Under the pieces are notes generated by a model that did no database searches, was not told the DNA's origin, and saw only the letters and a program-made list of their open reading frames with translations. Positions 53,406-64,000 of a stretch of 64,000 nt of DNA are shown here, piece by piece. A program made the position numbers and the translations under genes. The DNA is from Cepaea nemoralis (Eukaryota > Mollusca > Gastropoda > Stylommatophora > Helicidae). The stretch spans positions 202,501 to 266,500 of the forward strand of contig JACEFZ010026865.1 in NCBI GenBank assembly GCA_014155875.1. The letters are read 5' to 3'. Position 1 is the stretch's first letter. Each line of letters begins with the position of its first letter.

Positions 53406-53564
53406 TGATTATTGCTCTCTGGAATTTAGGCTGCCTGGTGTGCCTTGCCAGTGAGAAGGCCTTTTCGTTCGGGTCCACATCGATTGACGGACGTCAGTCG
53501 CGGCGATCGGGCAAATCTTGAGACACAGCCTACGATGGGTGATGTTGTGATATTCTGTTATAAT

Positions 53565-53830
53565 AATTCGGCCGTGTCCTGCGTGTGCCGCGTGGTTACA
53601 CACCCGCTTCACATGCCAGTGATCCGGGGTTTGTTTCCGGATCCGGTCAAGGATATGCACTACTCACGAGCTCAAACGAGAGCGAAACTCGAGTCTAGTG
53701 CTTCCACATTGACGTGGATAGGCCTTTAGCCATTAGTTCATACCTGGTACCAGAATACGATCAGCGTTGCCAGTAGTGGGTTGTGCTCAATATTTAAATC
53801 TTAAATCCCGAAACAACCAAATAAATTAAA
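53565..53830 (+). repeat. tRNA-derived SINE-E, complete-looking copy
   Basis: A tRNA-like head (gtgccgcgtggttacacacc ... gatccggggtttgtttcc) precedes the body shared with 53205-53405 and 42775-42905. It ends cccgaaacaaccaaataaat. Confidence 0.7.
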
Positions 53831-54199
53831 AAATAAGTATTCTAGGACATAGAAGACAACTGACGTTTCAATTCTAAGAATATATTTTAAGGACAGGACA
53901 ACACAAACAGATAAAACAGAAAATAAAAATGATGAAATAAACACAACTCCTCTGTTGTCAAGAAGGCACAGAAATTGGGTTCAGACCGGTTTTGAAAGGC
54001 ACTCTTATGCAACAAAGGTTAAGAATAGTTCGACAGCCAAAGTGCCAGATAGGATATGTGTGGCCAAAGGTGTATAAACAGTCCGATATGATTATATTGA
54101 GGAAAGATAGCATAGTAATACAGTGGGATCCACAACAGTATTAATTCAGCTGGATGGATTCATCCCAGAGAGTTTATTAACTGTCTTTAAATTTTAAGC

Positions 54200-56430
54200 C
54201 TAATGAAGTTGTTAGCAGTAGATTTCGAAATGCTCTAACAGACGTTAAAACAGTTACCAATGCAGACTATTACAGTGATCACAGATTAATCACAGGCACA
54301 CTGAGGGTAAAGTTAAAGAAAGTCATGTATACAACCGGAAACACTAAATATGATTTGTGTAAATAGACAACTGACAAAAAAAATACAAGATAATTTTAAC
54401 ATAGAAGTAAAGAACAAATTTGATATATTGTCTGATCTAGAGATCCTATTTAAAGATCTGGATGATCAATGGGAAATGTTGAATAATTCAATTAGTTTAG
54501 TTGCAGAAAAAACTATTCCAAAATTAAAGAAAATGGGTCGTCAGACATGGGTGACTGAAGAACTTTTACAGCTAATGGCAATGGAAACAAGAAGACAGAA
54601 CAACAATAATCCTGCCAAATATAAAGAAATTCATAGAAAAGTCAGAATCATTATGTAAGAAGGCAAAAGAAGCATGGCTCGAGAAAAATTGCATAGAAAT
54701 TGAAAAAACAACACAACAGTAAAAGTACCAAACTAATGCACAAAAGAATTCAGGAGCTTACTAATCAAAGAAAACATACATAAGCAGGCTGCCTAAAGAC
54801 AAAAGATGGAAAAATCATAATAGAAAAAGATCAGATTTTACATGAATGGTTAGATTATGTGAAAAACCTTTATGATGATAACAGAGAAGACCAGTATGAT
54901 ATTCACAATAATAATAAAGGACCATCAATTTTGAAGATGGAGGTTCAGAATGCTCTTAACCATATAAAAACTGGCAAGACCCCCGGTTCAGACAGCATCA
55001 GAACAGAAATGATTAATGCTTTAGAAGAATACGGAATAGATAAAGTTACCAGGCTCCTGAATACAATATATGATACTGGAGAAATACCTCATGAATTATG
55101 TAATTCTGTATTTATTGTAATCCCAAGGAAATCAGGAGCCACGGAATGTGATCAACATAGAACAATTAGTATAATGAGTCACATCACGAAGATTTTGTTA
55201 AGAATTATCATGCGAAGAGTTGGGAAGAAAATACAACCTGAAATAGGAGAGGAACAATGTGGGTTTGTAGAAGGCAAGGATACAGTAAATGCTGTGTACA
55301 TACTGAGAACAGTAATTGAACGATCTATAGGAGTAAACAAAGATCTACACCTTTGCTTTATTGACTACACAAAGGCTTTCGATAAAGTGAGACATGTCGA
55401 CATGATAAGGATGCTTGAAGATCTTTAAATTGATGGAAAAGACCTTAGACTTGTAAAAAAAAACATATACTGGAAACACCAAGCTGCCATAAGAATTAAT
55501 AATTAAGTAGGTCAATATAAGCCTATTAAGAGAGGTGTGAGACACGGATGTGTAATGTCTCCAGATCGTTTTTTCCCTGTACAGTGAAAATATTTTCAGA
55601 AATATAGAAGATATGGAAGGAATCAACATTAGGGGATGATACATCAATAACATTAGATATGCAGAAGATACAGTCTTGATTGCAGACAATGAACAGGACC
55701 TGCAACATTTAGTAGATGCGGTTGTTGCACATAGTGAACAACTAGGGTTAGAATTGAATTGTAAGAAGACACAGATTATGGTCGTCACTAGGAAGGAAGA
55801 AATACCACAATGTAATTTACAAGTAAATGGGCACATTCTTAAACAAGTGAATCGGTACAGCTATCTCGGAACAGTTATAACATCTGATGGGAGATGCCTT
55901 GAAGAGATTAGAACAATAATTGCCATTGCGAAGGTAACCTTTTGCAAGATGAAAAACATACTGACCAATAAAAAGATATCAACTGAAACGAGAAAAAGAG
56001 TGTTGAAGTGCTACATAGAACCTGTACTTTTATATGGATGTGAAGCGTGGACAATGAGCAGACAAGCTTTAAAACATCTGATGGCTGTGGAAATGTGGTT
56101 TCTGAGGAAAAAGAAAATGCAAAGAATACCATAGACAGACAGAAAAACCAATGAACAAGTCCTTCAAGAAACAAATAAAGTTCGTAAAGTGATTAGAGAC
56201 AGTAGACGTAGACAGTCAAAATTTTTGGGCATGTTATGAGAACTCTGGACAACTGGCAAGATCGAAGGGAAGAGACCAAAGATAAGACCAAGAAGTAAAT
56301 AATTGGATGGCTTGGCCACGTGGCATTTCTGAGACAAATACGGAGCTGATCCCCGACTCTGGTGATCTAGTGAGATGGCAAAACATGGCCGCCCACGCCT
56401 ATCGGAATGGCACATGATGGATGATGGATG
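54200..56430 (+). pseudogene. Decayed LINE-A copy, plus strand
   Basis: Collinear with the minus-strand LINE at 9.8-13.0 kb from the endonuclease end ('YYSDHRLITGTLRVKLKKVM') through RT ('TGKTPGSDSIRTEMI', 'QCGFVEGKDTVNAVYILR', 'CFIDYTKAFDKVRH') to the C-terminus. The catalytic YADD reads YAED (about 55659-55670), and there are several stops and frameshifts (e.g. 54655, 55426, 55505, 56132). Older than the 9.8-kb copy. Confidence 0.85.
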
Positions 56431-56599
56431 GAAGTTGTTAGAGAAGCAAGGCTTCAATGCAGTGACACATACATCATCGATTACATTGTGAATTAAAATG
56501 GTTGGGGACGTGTTTGTCAGCGTTGTCATTAATATCTCTAAAATGTTCCCTACATGCGTCTGCCAGTTTGACCAATGTACTTCATGTGAGTCATGATAT

Positions 56600-56832
56600 C
56601 CGTTCACAGGACGTCGCAATCAACTCCAGCATTAACTTGCTGTTTGGGATCTCTTGGAAAGTTTACGTTCAGTAGTATGCCATTACCTTCTGAACGATAA
56701 TCACCCATACCATTTCGTTAAAAAAAAAACCACGCAAGCGGTCTGCTGCCTAATCGCCCGCAGCTGTGTTTCGAACGTGGTATGCGTGATTACGAACTGC
56801 ATGGGTAAAACCTTCGCCACGGAGCAGGCGAT
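56600..56832 (-). repeat. SINE-D copy, minus orientation
   Basis: On minus: head near 56832 with B-box-like cacgttcgaaacacagc, central aggtaatggcatact, 3' end near 56600. An A10 run lies inside near 56720. Confidence 0.7.
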
Positions 56833-57361
56833 AAGTCTGTCAAAAACACAAGTTCTGTACTAAACTACACCCCAACTATCGAAATAATGGTGACGACAAT
56901 GATGATGACGACAATGGTTATGACGACAATGACATTGAGCCGACAATGATGATACATCTCAGATAATGTATATTATCCAGGAATAGATCAAATAACAAAC
57001 GCACAAACACGTCGAGTAGCCGCCTGCCATGACCTAGTCACGACCTGGGTGGTAGGTTGATGTGCCCGGTGTTTGTGAGAGAAGGGGGCGTAACAAGCAT
57101 GTTTTTGTTTACTTCGTCATCTAAGGAACAGCCGCGGGAATGTATACGATATTAACCATTTCTTACATATACACGTACATGCATGAGCAATACGATCTCA
57201 GGTATTGATTAGCACTCATATAAGTAGAGGAAGGAAGTGCAGATTACAGCAGGAGTGGGGTGCATTTCTTTCTGTCAAGGGTCATTTGGATGTTTATAAC
57301 ATCAATCGCGGGGTACACACAACTATCAACATAAAAGTTAGCCTGTTGTATTTGGTCAAGT
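56833..57361. other. Unassigned DNA
   Basis: A short GACGACAATGAT-type simple repeat at 56890-56960; otherwise nothing recognised. Confidence 0.4.
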
Positions 57362-57830
57362 GTGTCAGGTCTTAGTCAGATATGACGGAGCCTACCTTAA
57401 AACAGCAGACTGTACTAAATGCTTTCTGTTAGCACCGAATGTTGGGGGGCTCTCGCCAAACCCGACACCCCGCATTGTGCCAATGGCTTCGGGTGGAGGA
57501 GTGCAATTGGGAGGGCACACAGCTTATCCTATCGTGAGGAACTTCAACCTAAAGGCTAAATTTCATAGCAGGGCAGATCAGGCCCTAAGCCTTGATCAGC
57601 AACTGGTCTAGGATCGAAGCTCCGACAGGTGTACAGTTAGAGCATTGCTTTGCTGATCTGGCAGCTTCTGCAGCTTGTCTTGTTCCAGATGTATTGACGT
57701 TACCTTTCCTTTAGAGTACATACTAGGCAGGCCGAGAGAGTGATCACGCTGCTATGGGCAACACATGATCTCTGCAATTCAGACTTTGTGTTATGGAGAG
57801 GTATAACTCCTCCCTGGTCCCCGCCATGGA
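57362..57830 (+). repeat. LINE-B 5' leader copy
   Basis: Matches 34306-34780 (gtcaggtcttagtcagatatgac; gcttctgcagcttgtcttgttccag; actaggcaggccgagagag). It is not followed by LINE-B coding sequence. Confidence 0.7.
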
Positions 57831-58059
57831 TTGCAGTTATTCTGCTTGTTTTGAAGCACAATATAACAAACTATCGCCTGTCCAGTATATTTGTCAACTA
57901 TTTAATGAACCCACCATTAATGTCATGGTCAGCTGTTGATGTGGCTGATAAGAACATTAACACTTAAGCTTCCAATGCGCTGCTGGCTTGGTAGGGGTTC
58001 AGTCCCTAAACCGGAATTAAGGCGGACTTACAATGTTGACTTCTCTAATTACGTGGAAA

Positions 58060-58400
58060 CTGCGGAGATGTGTTTTATAAAAGAATGATGAGAACACCAT
58101 GGGCGGATAGAAAGAGCAATGAAGAGACCCTGAAAGAAGTGAACTCACAAAGCGATCTGGTCACTCGCATCAAAAGAGGATAGTTCACATTCTGTGCGCA
58201 TGTCATGAGAAGGAGAAAGCTGGAATATATCGTCACTACAGGAAGGTAAGAGGGGAAACAAGCAATGGGGAGACCAAGAAAGAAGATGCTGGACAGTTTG
58301 ACGTCATGGCATGGAGGAATGTGGCATCATAAATTACTGGCAGTACATGAGACAGAAGGCTGTCGATAGACATAGACTATAAGAATCTACCCAAGTCTGT
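58060..58400 (+). pseudogene. LINE 3'-end fragment
   Basis: Parallel to 44210-44700 without the foreign insertion: 'agaatgatgagaacaccatgg', 'gaaagagcaatgaagag', and 'atgagacagaaggctgt' near the end. Confidence 0.6.
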
Positions 58401-58439
58401 TACATGATTTATTGATTTATTGATTTATGAACCGACATC

Positions 58440-59560
58440 ACAGCATTCGGGGCATTCCCATAAGCGCTCCGTCTCCATCCTCAGCAGCCAGCGAAGAGTT
58501 CCAACACCACTAGTACCAGTAGCAATCTGATTATATGTCCGTCTAGCCTTTCCTCTGAGCGTCGATCATCGGCCAGATCCCCTCGTCACAACTCGCTGTC
58601 GCATTCTTGCCAGACCATGGTGATCCATTTGCTCCTCCGAGGTGTACACGTGCTCCACAAGGCCGCAACCACATCTGCCCTGTCATGCATCAATACTCCA
58701 CCAAGTTCTGCCGAGCAGCCAATCTGTCCGCCTGTTCATTCCCCAGCACACCAGCATGCTCCGGAGAAAAGATCCAAACGATGATTGCCACCCGTGACCT
58801 CCGAAGCGAAGCAAGTCACTCTGCACGAAGCTGCCTATCCTCACCTTCCTCAGCATGCTTTCTGAGTCAGTTACAATCACGATGTGTGTGTGTATCGTAT
58901 TCTCCATCCAGCGGAAAGCTGCACTGACCGCCTCCACCTCCATTCTTAAGCTTGATGTTGTGGTATCGTATGCCAGGCTCTCCTGCACCAAACGCCGGCC
59001 ATTAGCTTTTGCTAAGAACCACCAGGCACTTCTCCTACCTCTCAACACCGACTCATCTGTGTAGATAATCACATCACTCGAGAGAGCATTATCCTGAATT
59101 AGTTGCTGAATTTCCACCTCCGTGGCCCCTGCTGGCCATTCGCTGCACTCCCGGCTCAATGTGATTATAATTCTGCACAAGTCTGACTGCTCCGCTGGCA
59201 CTTTGAACCACTCCTCTCCTCGCCTAATGTTCTCCAAGAGGCACACCTGTCTGAATTGTCTGATCGTATCCACCGCCTGAGCCATCCATGATTTCCCTCT
59301 TATAAGTCGCTGACCCTTAACGGCTTCCAGCGCCTCATGCAACGGGTGATGTGTGTCTGCAGCCACACTGAGGTATGCCTTCGCCTGCATCACTTTGAGC
59401 CTACCTGCAACAGACGGCAAACCAAGGATGTAACGCATACACACTACTGGGGTGTCTCTGGTGCATCCCAGGATGACTCGCATAGCTTCGTTCTGTATGC
59501 GTTCTAATTTCACCAGCTGACTCTTTGAGACAGTGAACAACCTGTCACATTCTATTCAGC
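58440..59560 (-). mobile_element. I-like LINE 3' fragment with RNase H
   Basis: A 5'-truncated element whose coding part (58683-59540) holds the region after RT and an RNase H domain; the 3' end (58683-58440) is broken by stops. RNase H downstream of RT is typical of the I/R1/LOA-type LINEs, unlike LINE-A, B and C. Confidence 0.75.
58683..59540 (-). pseudogene. I-like LINE post-RT and RNase H fragment (285 aa)
   Basis: 'LVKLERIQNEAMRVILGCTR' is the usual post-RT segment of this LINE group. RNase H then appears with the acidic set Asp in 'IIYTDES', Glu in 'RMEVEAVSAAFRWME' and Asp in 'IVTDSESMLRK'. The frame shifts soon after, and 'HAGVLGNEQADRLA'-type sequence, the end of RNase H, is visible in another minus frame near 58760-58710. 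In an intact element it would remove RNA from the RNA:DNA hybrid. Confidence 0.8.
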
Positions 59561-59779
59561 AATACATTAGAGTAATTGTAAAGATGGTTCTAGTAGCGAT
59601 TGATCATCAAAATAATAACGCTGACTTTCTATAAGATCTGAATATGGAATAAATGTGGCTGGTAAACACCATGTCGCCTCAGGAACTGAAATATCTTGCC
59701 ATCATCAACATGACAGCGGTTTAGGAAGAACAGTCATGGGAAGTGTGGTTTCTGGAAGAACAGGCAGCGGTCGACCAAC

Positions 59780-61135
59780 ATGACTGTGGAAACAGGACAT
59801 TACAGACAACTTGAACATGTAGAAACAGGACATTACAGACAACTTGAACATGTGGAAACAGGACATTACAGACAACTTGAACATGTGGAAACAGGAAATT
59901 ACAGATACCTTGAAAATGTTGAAACAGGACATTACAGACAACTTGAACATGTAGAAACAGGACATTACAGACAACTTGAACATGTGGAAACAGGACATTA
60001 CAGACAACTTGAACATGTGGAAACAGGACATTACAGACAACTTGAACATGTGGAAACAGGAAATTACAGATACCTTGAAAATGTTGAAACAGGACATTAC
60101 AGACAACTTGAACATGTAGAAACAGGACATTACAGACAACTTGAACATGTAGAAACAGGACATTACAGACAACTTGAACATGTGGAAACAGGACATTACA
60201 GACAACTTGAAAATGTTGAAACAGGACATTACAGACAACTTGAACATGTAGAAACAGGACATTACAGACAACTTGAACATGTGGAAACAGGACATTACAG
60301 ACAACTTGAACATGTGGAAACAGGACATTACAGACAACTTGAAAATGTTGAAACAGGACATTACAGACAACTTGAACATGTAGAAACAGGACATTACAGA
60401 CAACTTGAACATGTGGAAACAGGACATTACAGACAACTTGAACATGTGGAAACAGGACATTACAGACAACTTGAACATGTAGAAACAGGACATTACAGAC
60501 AACTTGAACATGTAGAAACAGGACATTACAGACAACTTGAACATGTGGAAACAGGACATTACAGACAACTTGAAAATGTTGAAACAGGACATTACAGACA
60601 ACTTGAACATGTGGAAACAGGACATTACAGACAACTCGAACATGTGGAAACAGAACATTACAGACGACTCGAACATGTGGAACCAGGACATTACAGACAA
60701 CTTGAACACGTGGAACAGGACATTACAGACAACTTGAACATGTGGAACCAGGACATTACAGACAACTTGAACACGTGGAACAGGACATTACAGACAACTT
60801 GAACATGTGGAACCAGGACATTAAAGACAACTTGAACATGTGGTAACAGGACATTACAGACAACTCGAACATATGGAAACAGAACATTACAGACAACTTG
60901 AACATGTGGAAATAGGACACTACAAACAAATTGAACACGTGGAAACAGGACATTAAAGACAACTTGAACATGTGAAAACAGGACATTACAGACAACTTGA
61001 ACATGTGGAAAAGGACAATACAGACAACTTGAACATGTGAAAACCGGACATTACAGACAACTTGAACATGTGGAAACAGGATATTACAGACAACTTGAAC
61101 ATGTGGAAACAGGACGTTACAGACAACTTGTCGGA
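59780..61135. repeat. 33-bp minisatellite, about 40 copies
   Basis: Unit gtggaaacaggacattacag-acaacttgaacat. Because 33 is a multiple of 3, both strands stay open for over 330 codons in the first 1 kb (11-residue repeats), which is not evidence of coding. Variant units (gaaattacagata; cttgaaaatgttg) recur at intervals, giving partial higher-order structure. After 60640 units degrade and frames are lost. Confidence 0.95.
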
Positions 61136-61310
61136 TACGTAGAGATTGATGGCTCAACCCCAAAGAGATAAAGGATGCAAAATCCTTTTTCCCAATGTGA
61201 TACTGCCCGTTTAATTAATTTAGCTGTACTGACTCAATTGTTTGAGACCAGAAATAGAGTTTTAGAGAACCAAGGAATACCTTCAGGAAATAACTGAAAA
61301 AGTTGTATTC

Positions 61311-61337
61311 CCCCCCCCCCCCCCCCCCAAAAAAAAA
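61311..61337. repeat. Poly(C)-poly(A) tract
   Basis: A C run of about 18 followed by an A run of about 9. Confidence 0.9.
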
Positions 61338-61689
61338 TATCCTTTAAGAGGTTCCTTGCCTCTCCTCTACCAACTAATTAATTCTATCTTGGGTAGCTTA
61401 AAACAATTTGACTATGACAAGTAAAAATACAATCAATACATGACATGATCTAATTTTTTATGATTTAATAAACACAAACATGGATTTTGTAAATTGCATT
61501 CAAAATTACAATTTCCTGTCATAAAATAAGGACATATACATATAATGGTAATTATACAGAATTGATGTGCCAATTATAATGTGTGTAATAACAGCTATAT
61601 TTTTTTTCAGTGGCATGTACTGCTAATCTTGTACTGGCATGGCTGATCAGGAAAAAAAGAACTGTCTACACTCAGGGTTCTCCACTTCC

Positions 61690-62000
61690 AGCTTTGGGAA
61701 TCCCTCTGGCTATCAATTAATTGCTGTATGTTCTGTAGTCTTAGTGTTCCAGGTCTGAGTAGAAAATTATAAGTTGGCTCTTGGTTTTCTTTCCATTTTT
61801 GGCAGGTAAATGTTTAAATAAAGATTACCTCTCCTATGAGACAAATGGAACGTTTGCAGGTAGATAAGTTTCTGCACTACTCTATCAAGGGCATCACTCA
61901 ACAATGTGCTCACTCAACAGGTGCTGCATTCAATCTTCACCAAGTCAGGTCTGGATCTACATGAGTATGACCACTACCTGAAATTCCATCAATCACATAA
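61690..62000. repeat. Dispersed repeat shared with 43.26-43.6 kb
   Basis: Second copy of the unknown repeat at 43258-43600 (attacctctcctatgagacaaatg; aacgtttgcaggtagataag; caccaagtcaggtctgg). Confidence 0.55.
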
Positions 62001-64000
62001 TTCTAATGACATTATCAATATGACATTAGAAATGAAATGTAAAAGCCTAAGAACACAGCAAGTGAAAACAATAAGAGGAATCTTGTTCTTAGAGAAAATA
62101 AACATAGAAGAAAGATAATCTTGGTGTTCTCAATTAGTTATCACCAACATAGTTGTTTGCTCTCACTCCAATCTTCCACTATCAGGTGTTCAAGGTTTAA
62201 CTAGCAGATGTGCAGTTTCATCTTCACCTATGCCTGTCCTTCAGGTCCATAGTTTAAGTAATACCTTGATTGATTTGGAATTTGACAATTATGTTCGCCA
62301 TTCTCTTCTGTACCTAGTTTTGTTCTCTACATCTTTTTTCTATTCAGGAAAAAGGGTCTCATACATTATGGGTTTTTAAAATAATTTCGCATTGTAATGA
62401 GTAGTTGCTTATAAACAATATAAGTACATCATGGAATCAATTCTTGTATAGCATTCAGGTGCATTCTTCTTCATTAAATGCTTCAAGTGAGAAGTTATCT
62501 TCCATTCTCATGGATGTAATATTTATTATCATCATCACCAACATCATCCTGGTTTCCTTATATCATTGTCATTACAATCATTATCATTCTTACATTATTA
62601 TCATAACATTACAGTCTCATTATCATCATCATTGTATTACATTTTTCAGGACACTAGACCATATGTGTTAACATGAGTGACATGAACTACAAAGTGGGAT
62701 TTTGCTTAATGTACAAAACCAGTGCTTGTAGTGTGCGTAATGTATGATATGGTTTGTTTTGTGCTTAGCACACAAAATCAGATGATTATACGATAAGTGA
62801 TATTTAATACAATGTGTTGTCATGCGTCGGAGTGTACTAAATTATTATTCAGTTTATGGGTTGTGCCGAACAAGTTCTCTGGTGATAGTCATGGCATTAC
62901 ACATCAAAGTTGCCGGCTATCCTGAGATTGACTGTTGGTCTATACCCCCTCTCTCTCAGCATGTAACTTCACTAACACACACTCCTCATGCATCAGTCAC
63001 AATATCTATCTGTGTATGTGGGGTCAATTCACTCATCTCAGACACCAATCATATGCATGGATGATCATTCAGGAATCATTCCTCAAACATCATTCATACT
63101 TGCATGTAAAGTGGGTAATTATACTTATGTGATTTCCCAATGATAACTTAAAATGTTTAACATCATTGATATCACAATCAAATATCTCCTTTCATAATCA
63201 CTTATCAGACACATCATATCTGTAGGAATGACAATTAGTATATTTCTGTGCTTTACACATGATAAATTCACAGATTTAACCACAATTACATTACATTAGA
63301 ACCTCATTCTTCATCAGAAATTATAATATTTCCTGAATGATAGTCATTCATACTGATGGGTTTTATCAAATGATACATTCACATCTGTTTACAATAATGA
63401 AACACACATGACACAAGCATGCTTTCCAATGACATAGATGTATGTGATGATTAGACATAATTATGAGATTCTCAAAGGATACTTCCTCATTTGTTGCAAT
63501 AATGAAAATACACACGGGTCCCCACATTGTCTCATGAATTTATGTGATCTACTCAGTTCTACATTCAGGCATTGTGAATCTCAACCATTCTAGCATGCCG
63601 GTTGACTAAGTATTATTGTGTGGCACAAACATTAATTAAATAGGTTTACAACATTGAAAATACATTTGACTCACCACATGGGTGCTTTAATTCAACACAT
63701 AAAATTATGTTCACTATAGGACTCTAATTGGCTCCCATGTGTTCATGAAATATAAGAGACTACTGGTTTGTTCATGTGCTTATGTATAAAAAATCATCTA
63801 CTGACTAACACACATTACACTAGTTTGACTTACCAGTGTTTACACATTTACAATGTACTGCACTAAGAACTGAGTTTTCTTAAGTCTTAAGTTACCACTC
63901 TAATTCATTTTAGATTGAGTTTCATGCTTAAGAAATAAAATGTATAACATGTGTCTAATGTTTACATTAACTAAGTTGTTTAGCTGGGAGAAAATAAAAC
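62001..64000. other. AT-rich DNA without recognised features
   Basis: Contains a short (CAT)-rich patch near 62525-62640. I found no ORF worth reporting, no tRNA head and no terminal repeat. Intronic or intergenic host DNA is possible. Confidence 0.4.

Noticed and set aside
59705..60802. Overlapping 340- and 334-codon ORFs encoding 11-residue repeats
   Set aside because: Both strands of a 33-bp minisatellite are open; the frames end as units degrade, with no promoter, unique domain or signal peptide.

Overview
The window is non-genic, repeat-saturated animal DNA. No host protein-coding gene, rRNA, tRNA gene or CRISPR array could be supported. The mix points to a metazoan nuclear genome: several APE-type LINE families, several tRNA-headed SINE families, a solo LTR, a Tigger-like DNA transposon, long (TA)n tracts, kilobase triplet satellites and a complete Polinton. 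A marine lophotrochozoan such as a mollusc is my guess from that mix; it is an inference with low confidence.

The centrepiece is a 14.9-kb Maverick/Polinton at 18315-33210. It has 229-bp terminal inverted repeats with one mismatch and an AAAGT target duplication. Left to right it carries small Cys/His-rich ORFs (+); a leftward block with a membrane protein, a tail-fibre-like protein, an adenain-like protease, a pX-like protein, the major capsid protein, a pVI-like protein, a penton-like protein, a coiled-coil protein and the packaging ATPase (-); a rightward block with a PLA2-like protein, a zinc ribbon and a retroviral-type integrase (+); protein-primed DNA polymerase B (-); and another Cys/His protein (-). 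The gene set covers replication (POLB), integration (INT), packaging (ATPase), maturation (protease) and virion structure. About fifteen one-base frameshifts break these genes, but I saw no nonsense codon that a frameshift does not explain. With near-identical TIRs, this suggests either a very young element or consensus indels in the assembly.

The Polinton sits inside a tRNA-derived SINE (SINE-A). A second SINE-A copy at about 40.56-41.7 kb, on the other strand, keeps the empty site and is itself interrupted by a 754-bp solo LTR with a CCCAT duplication.

Left flank (1-18 kb): LINE 3'-end fragments, a Tigger-like element with a CENP-B-type HTH (3.1-4.0 kb), a three-level nest of LINEs (4.4-6.3 kb), an internally deleted LINE derivative with a 13-bp duplication (7.6-8.2 kb), a full-length 3.2-kb RTE-like LINE (9.8-13.0 kb), and a tail-to-tail SINE pair forming a foldback (13.8-14.5 kb).

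Right flank (33-64 kb): a LINE with a C-terminal C2H2 finger (34.3-37.2 kb), a second LINE (37.3-38.7 kb), a LINE and a SINE inserted successively at one target (45.15-46.35 kb) next to a U2 snRNA-like fragment, a 2.4-kb triplet satellite (49.2-51.7 kb), a decayed RTE-like LINE (54.2-56.4 kb), an I-like LINE fragment with RNase H (58.4-59.6 kb), a 33-bp minisatellite (59.8-61.1 kb) and AT-rich unannotated DNA to the end.
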